Positions 11,619 through 24,174 of a stretch of DNA of 64,000 nucleotides are shown here, one piece after another. Every line of letters begins with the position of its first letter. The stretch's first letter is position 1. Made by a program: the position numbers and the translations under genes. The notes under the pieces are model-generated. The model saw only the letters and a program-made list of their open reading frames with translations. It had not been told where the DNA came from and searched no databases. The stretch comes from Episyrphus balteatus (lineage: Eukaryota > Arthropoda > Insecta > Diptera > Syrphidae): positions 75,104,277 to 75,168,276 of the forward strand of contig NC_079137.1 in assembly GCF_945859705.1 (NCBI RefSeq). Direction: 5' to 3'.

Positions 11619-12349
11619 ACTTGATTTATAAAATCCTAGTTCGATTTCATCATAAATCTACTACCTGTTACTATAAATAAAAATAAAATATCAAAATGTT
11701 TACTTTAATAAAGATAACGTGATTTTATTTAAATGATGCCACTATAAACATCGTGATATTTTTCACGAGTTTAACTTTAATAACTTCTTGATTAGGTTTC
11801 CTCTATAAAAAAGTACTAATTGACGTAAATTGATATCTTAAGAATTATGATTTCTCTCTAATTTTACAAATCTAATCAATTTTGAAGAATGTCATATTGC
11901 AAGAATATCACGAGAAAAAAAAAAATAATACTAGATTTATTATCTAAGTATTTGGATAGATTTTTAACAAAAAAAAATCTTATACTTGAATAATTGAGGT
12001 ATGACTATGAACTTAGCGAAACACCTATCTGTATTCTAATTGCGAATAGTTTGTTATCTTCTTGCTAATTTGTAACCCCAACAATTTTAATTTTGGTGGT
12101 CTTTTAGTTTTTGGAGTAGTAACTAACAATTGAACTTAGCAAAGCACCTAGAACAAAAAACAACTAACAGAGCAAACAAAAAAACTTATTAGAAACAAAT
12201 AAAATAATCAACTACGAGTATATGAACCATCATAATTTTATTGGGTTAAAGTGCCTTTATAAGTTCAGTCTCATAAATAAGATATTGTGCCGACATATAA
12301 TTTGGATACAAAATCTTGAATACCTACTTTCATATCCTTGATTCGAAAT

Positions 12350-12642
12350 AACAGCCGTGTTCACCTGGAGGGGATAGAGTACTTCTAGTACAATTTTCAA
12401 TGGATCGCACTTTTAGCGAAATCAATGCAAATCCCATTTCCCATCTACTCGAACAGAAGAGTATAAGTAGATCTAGTAGTAAATGTACTAGATCATCAAC
12501 AATAGACCTGTTCCATTGGAGGTGGTAGTTTACTCATGAGTAGATCTAGTACTGCAGTTAACACATGATCTTTTACTCGAGGAGATGGGAGTGTGTATAG
12601 TTGTTGTACTAGATTTCTACTCACTAGCAAAGGAATGCGGTT
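12350..12642. mobile_element. Two adjacent MITE-like units, CTACTCATGAGTAG family
   Basis: The first unit (about 12355-12505) starts GTGTTCACCTGGAGG and has an interior (CAATTTTCAATGGATCGCAC) shared with the unit at 15286-15474. The second (about 12505-12642) starts CCTGTTCCATTGGAGGTGGT and ends with the inverted AAAGGAATGCGG. Further degenerate pieces continue to about 12760. Confidence 0.55.
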
Positions 12643-12649
12643 AATAAAG

Positions 12650-15280
12650 ACTCTGTTACTCTACTCATGATTATCTAGTACTACCATCAACTAAACATTC
12701 TTTGTTAATTGTAGTATTACATCTTATAAGTAGTAGATCTACTATGAGAAGTTTGTAGCGAAATTAAAACAAAAGTACACTGTCCTCTTCATTTGGAGTT
12801 AAATGTATACCTACTATCCAGGAAATCTATTATTCAGTGTTTTATAGAGATCTGTTATCCGCAATCATCTATTATTTATCAAACCATACGTTCAAAGTAT
12901 AAGCTTTATGTAGATTTTATAAAGTTGTAAACAAAATAATCCCTATTAATTAACATTCCTAAAGTCTCTTTGCTTCTCTCTCAACAAGAAAACAAACAAA
13001 TCCTCTATTTATCATGTAAATTTTCTTCATATTAATTAAATTTGACACACCCTCTTTGAATAAACAAAAAATGTCGTCCACATACTACAATATATCTACT
13101 ACAATGTAGGTAAACATCAAAAACATTTATTTTTTTTAGATCTAAACCCGTTGTATGTCGCCTGTTATGAGTGTGACATTCAGAAGTAATTGTCAACTAT
13201 TTCACTATTAAATCAATTTAATTTGCATTTTTACATCGTTTATTCGTCTCGCCATGGAATGATAAAACTTTAAATGATATCTCCATAAAAAAATAAAAAT
13301 AAACATTTTATAAAACTCGACCAATTTAAATATTAATTAACAAAAATTGTTTTGCGCAAATCTACTACATATATTAATACTATACATGGCAAGAATGTTC
13401 AACTAGATGTTAACGTCATACTACGAGTATGTTTTTGTTTATTACCATTTTAATAATTAGTCAGCGAATCAGTTTGTTGTCAAACGTAGGTTTGTACTCA
13501 ATGTTTTTGTTTTATTCAATTTATCTACATAATAACCTTAAAACAATAATAAAGATAAGTCTTTTTATTTTATGCTATCGCTTTTAGTTATTGTAAATAC
13601 AATTTATTAAGTTGTACTTATTGAAATGTCAAATATACGAGATTAAAAGATCATTTATAAAATTTTTGACAGATCACCGTATACAAATTGACAGCACACG
13701 TGATAGCAAAAAATATGTTTATTGTTACAAATTAAATCTTTTTTGATTTTATTATTTATTTATTTTAATTGTTTTGTTTATAAATCTTTTTGGTATATAA
13801 TTTATTTTTTTATTAGTTTGGCTTTGGCGCAAATGCGCGAAAGATTAATTTTTAAATTATGCCGTTAACTGGTTGCCCCAGAGAGCGAGCTGCGGATGAT
13901 TTTATAACGTATAATTAATTTTTAAAACATGATAATATGGTGATCTTAATGACAAGTGTGATCAGTGGTATCTCTGATATTTTTATGGAATATTCTTTTT
14001 TTTTTAAAGGTTTTTTTATTATAATAATATAACAGATTGTGTATAGCCTTAATTGTTATAATGGAATGTTGAAATGTGAATTTTTGTTAAAATATTTTAA
14101 AATAGTTTGTATTTTTGATTATATTTTGAAGATTTCGTTAAAAATTCTTAATTTGAAACAAACTTATAGATTACTTGTTTACTGAATGAAAATCTATTAT
14201 TTTTTCTGATAAGTTAAACGAGTGCTTTAAATTCAAACAAAAAGCAGAGTTCACACTTAGCAAATCATAGATGGTTTTTGTCGCTGTCAAATGGTATTTC
14301 CGGTGACAATTTTGCTACTATAAAGCCTTATACTAGTATTGTTTTTGTAAAATATTATAGAAGCATAGTTGTTTCTTGGGAGATATTGATAGCAATTGCT
14401 TCAAATAAACAAAATTTAATCATGAAAAAGTTAAATTTAAACTTTAATGTGTCATTTCGTGTTAAATACAATAAGATTTATTATCAGAATAAAAGTCAAA
14501 TGTCAAACAGCAAACAAACCTTCTGAATAATATACTTTTTTTTTTTATTTTCGTTAACTACCTTCAATATGTCACTGTCATTTTGAATAGGTCCAAATGT
14601 CAATTTATAGCTCGTTCAATGCAAAATACAAATACAAAATAAATGTCTTAAACCAAATCACAAATAATAATAAAGTGTCAGTTAAAATATTTAAAACTTT
14701 AATTATACAGGAAACCTGAATTAATTTGAATGAATTAATAAAAAATACAAATTTTTTAAAGAAATAATTTAACCTGTTACGGTTATTAACACTTTTTTTT
14801 AGAATAAAATTCATTCTTTTAGTTCTGCTGTATAATTGAATTTGAATTTAAAAAAAAGAATCTGGTTTTATCTTGTTTGTTTTAAGTTATTATCAATTTT
14901 AAGAACTGTGTTAAAGGAACAATGAGAATGAAATAAAAATAACATAAAGTATTTTATTTTACGTTGGGTGTCGGGTTATTAGATTTAACAGACTTTTAGG
15001 ACAATGCTGATTATTTTGAATATTTATTTGTAATTTAAAAATAAATTTAAGTTCTTGGTAGGATAAAACTTTTTATAACACCTCTTCATTTCCAAAGTAC
15101 TCATAAGCAGATGAAAACTATAATCTAGTACAGATGTGTGCTTCTTTGTGGAAATAGCATTTACTTGTCTTAATAGAAGATCTAGTACATTTTGTGGGAA
15201 TCACATTAAAGATGGCAATAGTCGCGTTCTTTTGGAGGTAGAACACTAATCATGAGATGAGATCTAGTACAAGAACTTAA
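12650..15280. other. Intergenic, no gene recognised
   Basis: AT-rich DNA with frequent TGTCAAA/TTTGACAG words (for example 13627, 13666, 14286, 14499). Degenerate CTAGTAC pieces start near 15095. Frames at 14278-14526 and 14605-14814 lack any domain character. Confidence 0.45.
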
Positions 15281-15285
15281 CATTA

Positions 15286-15474
15286 GCCCTGTTCCTTTGG
15301 GAGGTGGCAAAGTACTACTAGTATGTAGTTTACTAGCGATTTTCAATGGAACGCACTTTCAACGAATTCAATACAAATCGTATCTACTCGGGAAGAAGAG
15401 CATTAGTAAATGATAGTACTAGATTAACCAAAACATCTAATATTAGTAGACTACATCCTCCAATGGAACAGGGC
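15286..15474. mobile_element. Best-preserved MITE of this cluster, 189 bp, TA-flanked
   Basis: The left end GCCCTGTTCCTTTGGGAGG and the right end CCTCCAATGGAACAGGGC are inverted repeats. TA lies on both sides (15284-15285 and 15475-15476). The interior has no reading frame. CTAGTA-type words near both ends tie it to the neighbouring units. Confidence 0.7.
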
Positions 15475-15486
15475 TAATATTACAAT

Positions 15487-15652
15487 TTGACGCGTTCCAT
15501 TGGTTGTAGTAGACCAGTCATGAGTAGAAACTTAGTACAAGAATTTTACATTCTTACCTACTTAAGCAGAAGATCAAGTGTTGATTATAGTACTAGATCT
15601 ACTAATCATCTACTCATGAGTAGTCCATAACCTTCATAGGAAAGTGGCTAAT
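15487..15652. mobile_element. MITE-like unit, CTACTCATGAGTAG family
   Basis: It starts GACGCGTTCCATTGGTTGTA and includes GTCATGAGTAG and CTTAGTAC. It then has the inverted TAGTACTAGATCTACTAATC and CTACTCATGAGTAG. It lies only about 12 bases from the preceding unit. Confidence 0.55.
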
Positions 15653-15654
15653 AG

Positions 15655-18500
15655 AAGTACAATCACCCAGTAACATCTCGGTGAATATACAAACAAAAAG
15701 AGAAATACGATTAATTAAATTTAAACTGTTATACTGTCATACAAGTAATTTTTTTTGCTCTCACAGCGCATCTTCCACCATTTAAAAAAGAAGATAGAAA
15801 TAGGTTGGTTGAAATATTCCTTTAATTGAAGTCAATTTATGCATTTCAATCCTATAATACTCAGGGTATTGTAGAGCTTAGTTAGCTAAACGTCAAATTT
15901 TTTTCATAAAATGTCCCTCACAAATTTGACATTTGTTCACACTGTGTAAGATAGGGAAGACTTAGTTTTACTTAGTATTTGACACAACGCAGAAACTCAA
16001 ACACCAGACAATAAAAATACAAAACAATACTAAACGTCAGTGTTAACTGAAATGAAGTGAACAAGTTTTAAACTAAGAATTCGAAAGGAATTCCAAGAAG
16101 ATGTTTTGAATTGACTTTAAAGTTTGCATGTGTCATCATTTAACGTAGAAATTACCTACATTTTAATATGTACTTATGTATATATGTAGAAATCTTTCCC
16201 TCTTCTGGATAGAGAATTTTTCCATTTAGTTACGATAATTCTTAACCTTGACCATCATCTGTAATATACCAAGCAACAAGGTTTTTAATGAGTCATTTCA
16301 GATGCTAATTAGAAAACTTGTATAGGTTACAGGCAATTATCAACTCATCATAATTAAGAATAAATGACCAGCCTTTTCAAGTATTAAACAAGAGTGAAAA
16401 TCGTGAAATACTGGTGAAATTATTTTTATTCATGGCGATGGTCTCCATAAAATATCTTTACGTCAATGAATGGTTTGTTTTGATCATAATAAATTCTTAT
16501 TTCAATTAAACATTTTTTTTTTAGATAAAACTATCAAAGGTAATAAGTAGAATATGAGGTCAGGCACCTTTTTGTACAGGTAAAGGTAGTTATTAAGGTG
16601 TTTTTTCTAATCAATTTCCTCTGACGGCAACAATTTTATCAATAAGTACTTATAAAGAGTATTTGCGTGCGTAATTTTTGGTAAATGATAACACAGTGGA
16701 CGCAGAATATAAATTGTCTACACTAATGTCAAAAACAAAAGAACAAGAATTTCAGTTTTGTCAAATCGATAAAGTTACCATAATTGTCTCAACTGAACGA
16801 AAGAATTTGACAAGTTCTTTTGATACATTCATTCCTTAATGGAGACAATTCAATTTATAAAATCAACTTTTGCTTACCTTAAATCAAATATTGAAGTCAA
16901 TTTTAAAATTTTCGTACGTATTAACTGCAACGAGAGCGCACTTAACGTATAAAATAAAAACTGAACGAAACTGAAATCACTGTTCATTACACGACTTTAC
17001 GATGTTGAAATGTTATGACAAGGAACATCTCGCAAAACGCATTCAAAACAGAAAGAAACTGCAATAGAGGCATTTTCGAAACTGTCAAAGTGAAAAGTGA
17101 CAACTGTCACGTTCAACTGTCAAATAAAACTACGCAGTAACATAAGGAAATTTTATTCCATCGTTATTGAAAGTTTATGACATATCGCTGCAAAAGTGTT
17201 GAGTTAGTTTTAAAAAACCTTTTTTCTATTGGCAGCACTTTGCAGCCATGGCTAAAAAGCGATTTCGGTAACATTTTTAAAAATTAAAAAACGCTAAACT
17301 ATCTCCCTGTCCCAAATTTTAAATATGGTCCGGCTGTCACTTAGATGGTCACTTTCACCAGCTAACCAGGGTGCGTTCAGGAAACGTTAGGAACTAAATA
17401 TTAAGTCAACTTCATTTTCTGAACCCAAATTTGGGTAAACGATTAAATCGAGTTAGGGAGATTTTTCTTGCCTAACTTCCGGTCAACTTTTCAATAAAAT
17501 TGCCTGAATTTCAAGGATTTCTTTTTACAGCTTGCCAATCAGAGATCCTTCTAATTTTTCTGAACCTGTCCACTCTGACTGTCATCTTCTGTCCAACACG
17601 TCAAAAATTATATAATTTACGTCTTGTTCATTATGAAATCTGTTTAATTACTTAAAAAAAAAACACAAATGCAAGTTTTAACAAATGTTGGTAAAACCAT
17701 CTAAACATTCCAGAGGGAAATCTTTGCTTGATTGGGTCAGTTATCATAACGTCTAGAGATGATAAGAAGTTTTTAACAGCAGGCAAATTCACACAACTAA
17801 TTTGGTTTGAATTTCGTCAAAACACTTGATTAAACTCTCCTCAAATTATTTTGACATTTACACATAAGCAAAATGCATATTTTATTGTTTTTACTTGTAG
17901 TTAAACATATTCCCGGCAAATTTATTTCAAGTTCCTAAACTTGACCCAGAAAAGAAGCACGAACATCTGCAGTCCCATAACTTCACACGAAATAAAAGAA
18001 AAAAAAAAAAAAAAAATAGTTTTTGACACTTTGTTGAAAAAAAAGCATTATTAAGCTCATAAAATATAAAAATAACACTACAGTTTGGACCTGCCTTATC
18101 GCACGTCAAACAGCTCCACTTAAAACTTTGCATTGAATGACGTTTAAAAAACCACTCCAAACTTTGACCTAGTTTTTTTTTTTATATTTTAAAATTTTGC
18201 ACTTAACACATCACATTTTTGCCAGACACAACAAAGTAGTATAAAACTTGCATGTACTATAAAAACTTTATATCAGTGTAGAGATTGAGAGAAAAAACAG
18301 AAAACTCAATAAAGATCAATTAATCTAGACTTGAGGCAACACAACAACAACAACAAAAAAAGTCCTCCCCCAATAAATTGTTTTAATTAACAACAAATTA
18401 GCATGAAATGTTTAACAATTTGCGTGAATAGGAAACATTTATTTATATTAAATTGCACATCAAAACACCCTTGAGTGAAGGACATGTAATTTAATATATA
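15655..18500. other. Intergenic or intronic stretch with a possible short TIR element
   Basis: At about 17367-17572, GGGTGCGTTCAGGAAACG faces the inverted TTTTTCTGAACCTGTCC, which might be the ends of a 200-bp MITE; the match is imperfect. TGTCA words cluster at 16730-17120. If the exon at 18527-18905 is spliced, this stretch is within its first intron on the minus strand. Confidence 0.3.
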
Positions 18501-18526
18501 TACATTTTTTTAAAAAATAAACTTAC

Positions 18527-18905
18527 AAGAATTTTTCCATTGTTGAAATTTGTGATATAAAAAGCAGGAACAAATGAAAAATATCACAGTCACTATTAAA
18601 AGTGTCAAAATCACACCAATCCAAATGTCACTGACAACTCGATTATATTCAGCTTCAGTCATTCCGTGTGGATGCAAACTTATGCTAACCGGTCCAGAAT
18701 CTTCATCACTGGAATTTTCAAAAAATCTATCGATTGCAGAGATTTCGTGATGATTATTGTGTCCTTGATGTGTCAAATTTTCCAAATTTGAATTCAGCCC
18801 TAAAGCTAATTTCTCCAATTTACTTATCAAAAGTGTATAATTTTGAGGTAATTCAAAGGATTGCACTTCAAGGCTGTTATCTTGATAAACTTTCACATTA
18901 TCCAT
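18527..18905 (-). CDS. First coding exon of a single-pass membrane protein (exon A)
   Basis: On the minus strand the ATG at 18905 (context ATCATGG, A at -3) opens 126 codons. The exon ends at 18527, followed by GTAAGT, a consensus 5' splice site; reading past it reaches a stop after a few codons. The intron is phase 1. The peptide starts MDNVKVYQ. It has sequons at N22-Y-T, N43-L-T and N64-S-S, a His/Asn-rich patch around 46-53, and a hydrophobic helix at about 94-117 (DIWIGVILTLLIVTVIFFIC). YHKFQQWK follows, giving a positive inside edge. There is no cleavable signal peptide, so an N-out signal-anchor topology is inferred. The family is not recognised. Downstream exons were not found in the window. 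Confidence 0.65.
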
Positions 18906-19450
18906 GATGGATATAAAATTTAAAAAATGCAAGAAAATGCGCGGGAAATGTTATTCAGCGCTAATTCAGCACAATTCAAACAAAAAAACACTTAATTGGT
19001 ATAAAACATTAGAACTATCAATCAACTCAATCTCAATGCACGTTATTTTTGTTTTCGTTTTTCGTCTTCGTTAAATAATCAGAACAAAAAAAAAAAAAAT
19101 ATAAATCAGAATGAAGCACGTCTTCTACACAACTCGATCATTTTCTTAATAAGTCGTTTGATACGATCAAATCGTTGCGAAAGAGTACAGAAATGATATC
19201 AACAACAACAACAACGATATTATAGCAATACAGCCCGGCGACAACTTGATTTTTTATAAATTCAAGAATGAAAATAACAACAAATACAAAAAATATTAAT
19301 AATTAAATTTGTAAACAAATAACAAATACACTGATAATAATAATGTGTTGTGTGATCGCGAAGAAAAAGAAGAAAAATCGAAATGGTGGCGATCGCGAGT
19401 ACTAACTAAACAACTGAATCTACAGATTCAGATGCTCGTGCAATGACAAT
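18906..19450 (-). promoter_or_regulatory. Probable 5' UTR and promoter-proximal DNA of exon A
   Basis: Upstream of the exon A ATG the sequence has CAA/GTT-trinucleotide runs (about 19201-19215) as found in fly 5' UTRs. A TATAAA on the minus strand near 19250-19260 could be a TATA box. The boundaries are inferred, not seen. Confidence 0.3.
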
Positions 19451-21436
19451 GACAGTTGTGGTAATTGCTTACAACTTGCCTGACTCCTTGAAATGCTTTT
19501 AGCGTAGACCTGCTGTTTTTTTTTTCAAAAGCTACTGGAGATGTGTCAAAAGTAAACTAAAAATATGCGTACTGTTCGATTGTGCGCCGATCAGAACAAT
19601 ATCTTGCGGATGTATGAAATATTTTTTAACACTCTCTGTGTGTGAACTGTATCTGGTTGGAGTTGGAAAAAGTTCGCTCGATATCAAAATTAAAAACCCC
19701 AACTTGAGAACTGTTCTAGCGACAAGCTCCTTTGAATGAATCTAAGAAGCTTCTATTTTGGGGGATGCTTGATAAAACAAACATACACAAAACAACAAAA
19801 AAAACTTCTATTTGACATAAAAATGTGTGTGTTAGTTTGTTCGAGATACAACCAGTATAGATAAAAAGATAGTAGATACAAATGCAAGATAGATAACGAG
19901 TGTTAAAGCGAGGTGGCAAGGTAAGGTTGCAAATTTGTAGGTTTTCTTGTTTGTTTTTTTGAGTTTTTTTTTGTTTTGTTTTGTATTATGTTCTTAAAGT
20001 GTGTACCCTACCTACCTAGTCAATATTTTATTGTATTGATGTGAAATATACTTAAAAAAAATATGGTTTGATCAAGAGATTATTGAGTAAATATTGACAA
20101 AAGGTATAGGCAAGGGCAATTGGGTGTAAAGGTAAGAACTGAAAACAAAGTTGATGTAGTTTTTGATCTAAATTATAACAATTTTACGGATATTCAGCAA
20201 AATCATGTGAGAGATGTTTTGTTGTAATCGATAATTTTTTGTTTTTGTTTATTGATAAAATAAAAGTTAAAAGAGCTTTAACATGCTGATTAGATTATTA
20301 TTATACTAGTTGTAATAGGTTATGTAAATATTTGATAGACCTTGTTAGTTTAAAGGGACAAACATGTTTTGGGTTTACAAGTGTTTCCGCAATGTTTTAA
20401 CAAAAATTAGTAAAGTGGTTAGAATTCAAATTAAAAAAGCACGTCTAGTTTTGTCTAGTTATTTTTTCTTAAAGTAGAAACCAATGTTTGCACTCAATTG
20501 CAAAACCAATTTAAGAAGGTGTTTAAATGCACAAAATAATATCGTGTGATAACTGTCAAATTGTATAAGTTGAGTTGTCAAATTAAAATTTGTGGGATGA
20601 GATGTCAGATTAGATAGGTTTCTGAGGGATCAGACCACAAAGATTGAAAATTTTGGAAGCTACCCTGAGACGCCAAATTGTGGCGAGTAACCAAATAATA
20701 ATGAAAGTTTTTCTGATTTTGATAGCTGTTAAAGATAAGTACTACTGACATTCAGTTGTCAAAGTATTCAATTTTTTCATACTTAAGAACTGATTTGAGA
20801 GATATCGAATATCAAAATCAACTTCTCGAATCGATATGTTTGAGCTGTTTTAGACCTTAATAGGACATTGTCAGCAAGGTAACCCTTTTTGAAAAGTTTG
20901 GCTTGAAACTATTTATTTTTTCACCAAACATAATTTTTCGGGTAAAGCTTATGTCAATAAAAAAACGTTATCGGATGGAACACAATTCACAAAGATTGAC
21001 AGTTTGGTATGGTTTATTGCATAGTGAGATCATTGGACCTTGAAATTTAGAAACGTAACCATGGTGACGTAATATACTATAATAAGTCACCGACAGTAAA
21101 TGAGTTCTAGATCCACTTTCGTGACGCTAATGCGGAATGACGACATTGAGAAGTTGTAATGATTCAGCTCTATCTTTTTATTTCATTTGCCATTGTGGCT
21201 TGTTAAATTTTTTGTATAACAGTATAACAATTATAATTAAAAATATATATGTGAAGCCAAAGTTGGTGACGTGAGTTATGTTTCAGGAGCAATATCTTCA
21301 TCCAAAAATCTTATAAAATTGTGATCTTTGCTCTTAGAGCTGCAGGCAGAACCAAATAATTGATCTATACGATTTCACTGTGTGATTTTTGTGTGTGCTA
21401 ACGTTTGAAAATTTCAACAGCTGTTTTGTGATAAAA
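19451..21436. other. Intergenic, no gene recognised
   Basis: AT-rich, with TGTCAAA-type words near 20550-20610 and 20750. A 67-codon minus-strand frame at 19716-19919 is not convincing. Confidence 0.45.
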
Positions 21437-22437
21437 TAAAATGCACGACTGGGTCGCACGAACTTGCTCTTAGAGTTCAAGTTGCTTTAATTTTTAAGAC
21501 TTTTTATATAGAAACTTGGGAAATGTAGGTATATAAAAACAAAAAAAAAAAAACAAAAAAATAAAATTAATTCTTCAAAAAAATGAAACAATACCTGAAA
21601 TCAAATCGCCGCACAAAACAAGTATGCAGTTTTATTTGATATTAAGGTGCATTTTTAGAAAAAAAATTTTCAAAATCGTTAGAGCCTTTTTTTAAAAAAC
21701 TAATTGTTTATAAAAAATTTTTTGGAAAAAAAGTTTAAAAATAAAATTGGTAGGTATGCCATTTTGTAGAAATAACTAATCAACATCTAAAAACAAAATT
21801 CCAAAAAAATTCAATGTCCCGTTTTCGAAAATTTGATTTTTCAAAAAAAAAAATTTCAAATTTTTTTTTAAAATCCAAAAATTATTTTTTTCAAAATTTT
21901 ATTTTTGGCTTATATTAAAATTATATAAATGCTTTTTAACAAAAAGTTTCGTTGAAATCGAATAAGCAGTTTCGGAGATAATCGGATTTGAAAAAACCGT
22001 TCTATGGCAGGTACCGTTAATAATGATTTAAAAAAAAAAATTTTTCATTGAAAGATAGACCTTAGCTTAAAACTAACATTTGAATTTTTTAAACAAAATC
22101 GTTAGAGCCGTTTTCGAGGTATTTCAATTTTACTTAAATCGGTATATGACAAGTACCGTTATTTTTGGTCCAAAAAAATTAATTCCAAAAACCCCTCTGG
22201 AGAGTCGCCAAATAACGCTACATACCAAATTTGAAGTCAATCGGTCCATCCGTTTAGGCTGTAGCTCCTTATACAGACAGACAGACAGACTGGCAGACAG
22301 ACAGACAGACGGACTTCCGGGACCCACTTTTTTGGCATTCTCTAGCATCGTAATGTCATGGAAAAATGTTATCTCAACTTTTTTTTTTGTACGAATACAT
22401 AACTTGATATATAGTACCTATATCGCAAGTAAAAAAC
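21437..22437 (-). mobile_element. 1-kb dispersed repeat, copy B (inverted)
   Basis: This is the reverse-complement counterpart of the copy at 8760-9735. Shared landmarks are the terminal ATGCACGACTGGGTCGCAC, GGTACCGTTA, an expanded (CAGA)n tract at about 22273-22312 and the closing ACCTATATCGCAAGT. Divergence is moderate, with several indels in A-rich parts. Frames of 130 and 72 codons inside it are chance frames within the repeat. Confidence 0.75.
22273..22312. repeat. (CAGA)n microsatellite inside copy B
   Basis: Two blocks of CAGA repeats are separated by a single CTGG interruption. Copy A has a shorter CTGT run at the matching place, so the tract is an intrinsic part of the repeat that has expanded in this copy. 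Confidence 0.85.
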
Positions 22438-24174
22438 ATAAGAACATGAAAAACATAAGAACAGATAAATGAGTCATAACATAAAAATAGGTAGATATGT
22501 CAATAAAATTCAAACGTGAATATCATAATATTCTATATTTAAAACATTTGCAAAGGCAAAAGCAAATAAATACATGTGTTTTGACTGGTATTTCCTTTCA
22601 TTAAATTTTGTCATTTGTATTGGGTACCTATTGTTTCTAGAACGGAAGAGAACTTTTTTTGATTTATGACATAAGGTTTGTTGTGCTCAATGGAATTCCA
22701 TAAGAACTGGTAAACTTGTTTTTGTTTGAGTCAATATTTAAGCTCAGTTTTTGGAAAAGTTTAACATCAGTCATAAAACTGGATAATACATTTAAGTTAA
22801 TCATGTTTACAAATCAAATTTTGATACGTTAATATGTAATAGCCTGTTGTACAAATTTGGTTTCTTCCTCAACGATTTCGTTGATTTTCCTGTGATTCAT
22901 TTCTAGTTCAAGCAATAACTTAGCTTAAACCAGAGCTAAGGCCTAGCTATACCGACGATTCAAATTACTGAATCATATTTTAAAATTACTACAACTATTT
23001 TTAAATGAGAAAGAAAATTCAACCAACGTTGGGCGCCATTTAGCGTCAAAAAAAATCTGTAAAATTAGGGTTTTTATTTTATTATTTATTATTCTGAAAT
23101 AGTTTTTCCAAAGCCCTAATAAGCATATGCACTAGAGCAAATTTGCAATTTGACAAAACAGAATTTTCTGAATCTATCAAAAAGCCAAAAATGATAAATC
23201 ATACTTTGATGAAGCGGAGGGATCCTAAATTGTAAAAACTAGTTAAAAACAGGTGTTGAATAAATTTTGTTATGAATATCTTCGTATTTAACGTATTTTC
23301 TATTTTTGCAATTGCAAATCCCGACAAACAATTTTGGTTCTATAAAGCTTTACAGATGCAATTGTTGCTTCTGTAAAGCATTATAGAAGTAAAATTGTTA
23401 GTAGGGATGAAATGTCAAACAACTTGAAGACAATGTTGTTTAATTTTGCATTAAACATGTTTTGAGAAATGTAAAAACTAAATCCCATCTTTAATTATTT
23501 ATTGTTAATTAATCCTTAAAGAATCTCACCAACTCTAAACGAAGCTTATTGTGAACTACTCTCCAAAAATATCACTTCCGGTTTCTTCGATCGAAATGGA
23601 ATCATTCTGTTGTTGTTGTGTCAGTTTTGTTATCAACCAAATTCTTGTCCGTTTTCTAATCGAAGGTTATTTATCTAATACCTAAACCATAAATGACGCA
23701 AATTCAATATCAAAACAAAGATGGCGTTAAAAAATAATCTTATTAGAAACAATTTTATTTTCGAAGTAAAAAAATCAGCTTTCTCTTTACTGATTAGATT
23801 GTTATACTTTAAATGGCTGTGTATACCAGCCGGACTAACAAACTGTCATAATTTCCAACTGACAAACAATGGTTATTTCCTCTACGTAAATCACTTTCAT
23901 TTTTTTATTTAAACTTACTTACGCTTTATTTTTATTTTGATAAAAAAAGATTCTGATATCATTGTAGGTTGACACTTAACAAAAAGAAATGATAAGAAAT
24001 CTAGTGAGGTAGTCATTCTGTCCACATTCCTCATTGTGTCAGTCAACTTCCCAGAAGTTGACTGAAGGGAATTCCTTTTGTCTGACAAGAATAAAGATGA
24101 TGATGGTGATGATCTTATTAGAATAAGATTTCTGGTGTTTTGTCTTAATTTTTTAAGAAAAAATGTAAATATTT
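22438..24174. other. Intergenic, no gene recognised
   Basis: AT-rich sequence. A small inverted pair, TCAACTTCCCAGAAGTTGA, is near 24046. No gene or family was recognised. Confidence 0.45.

Noticed and set aside
18906..18932. Upstream extension of exon A to a non-ATG start
   Set aside because: The extra nine codons begin with TTG. The ATG at 18905 has a good context and is the natural start.
22080..22472. 130-codon plus and 72-codon minus frames
   Set aside because: They lie entirely within copy B of the 1-kb repeat and include the (CAGA)n tract.
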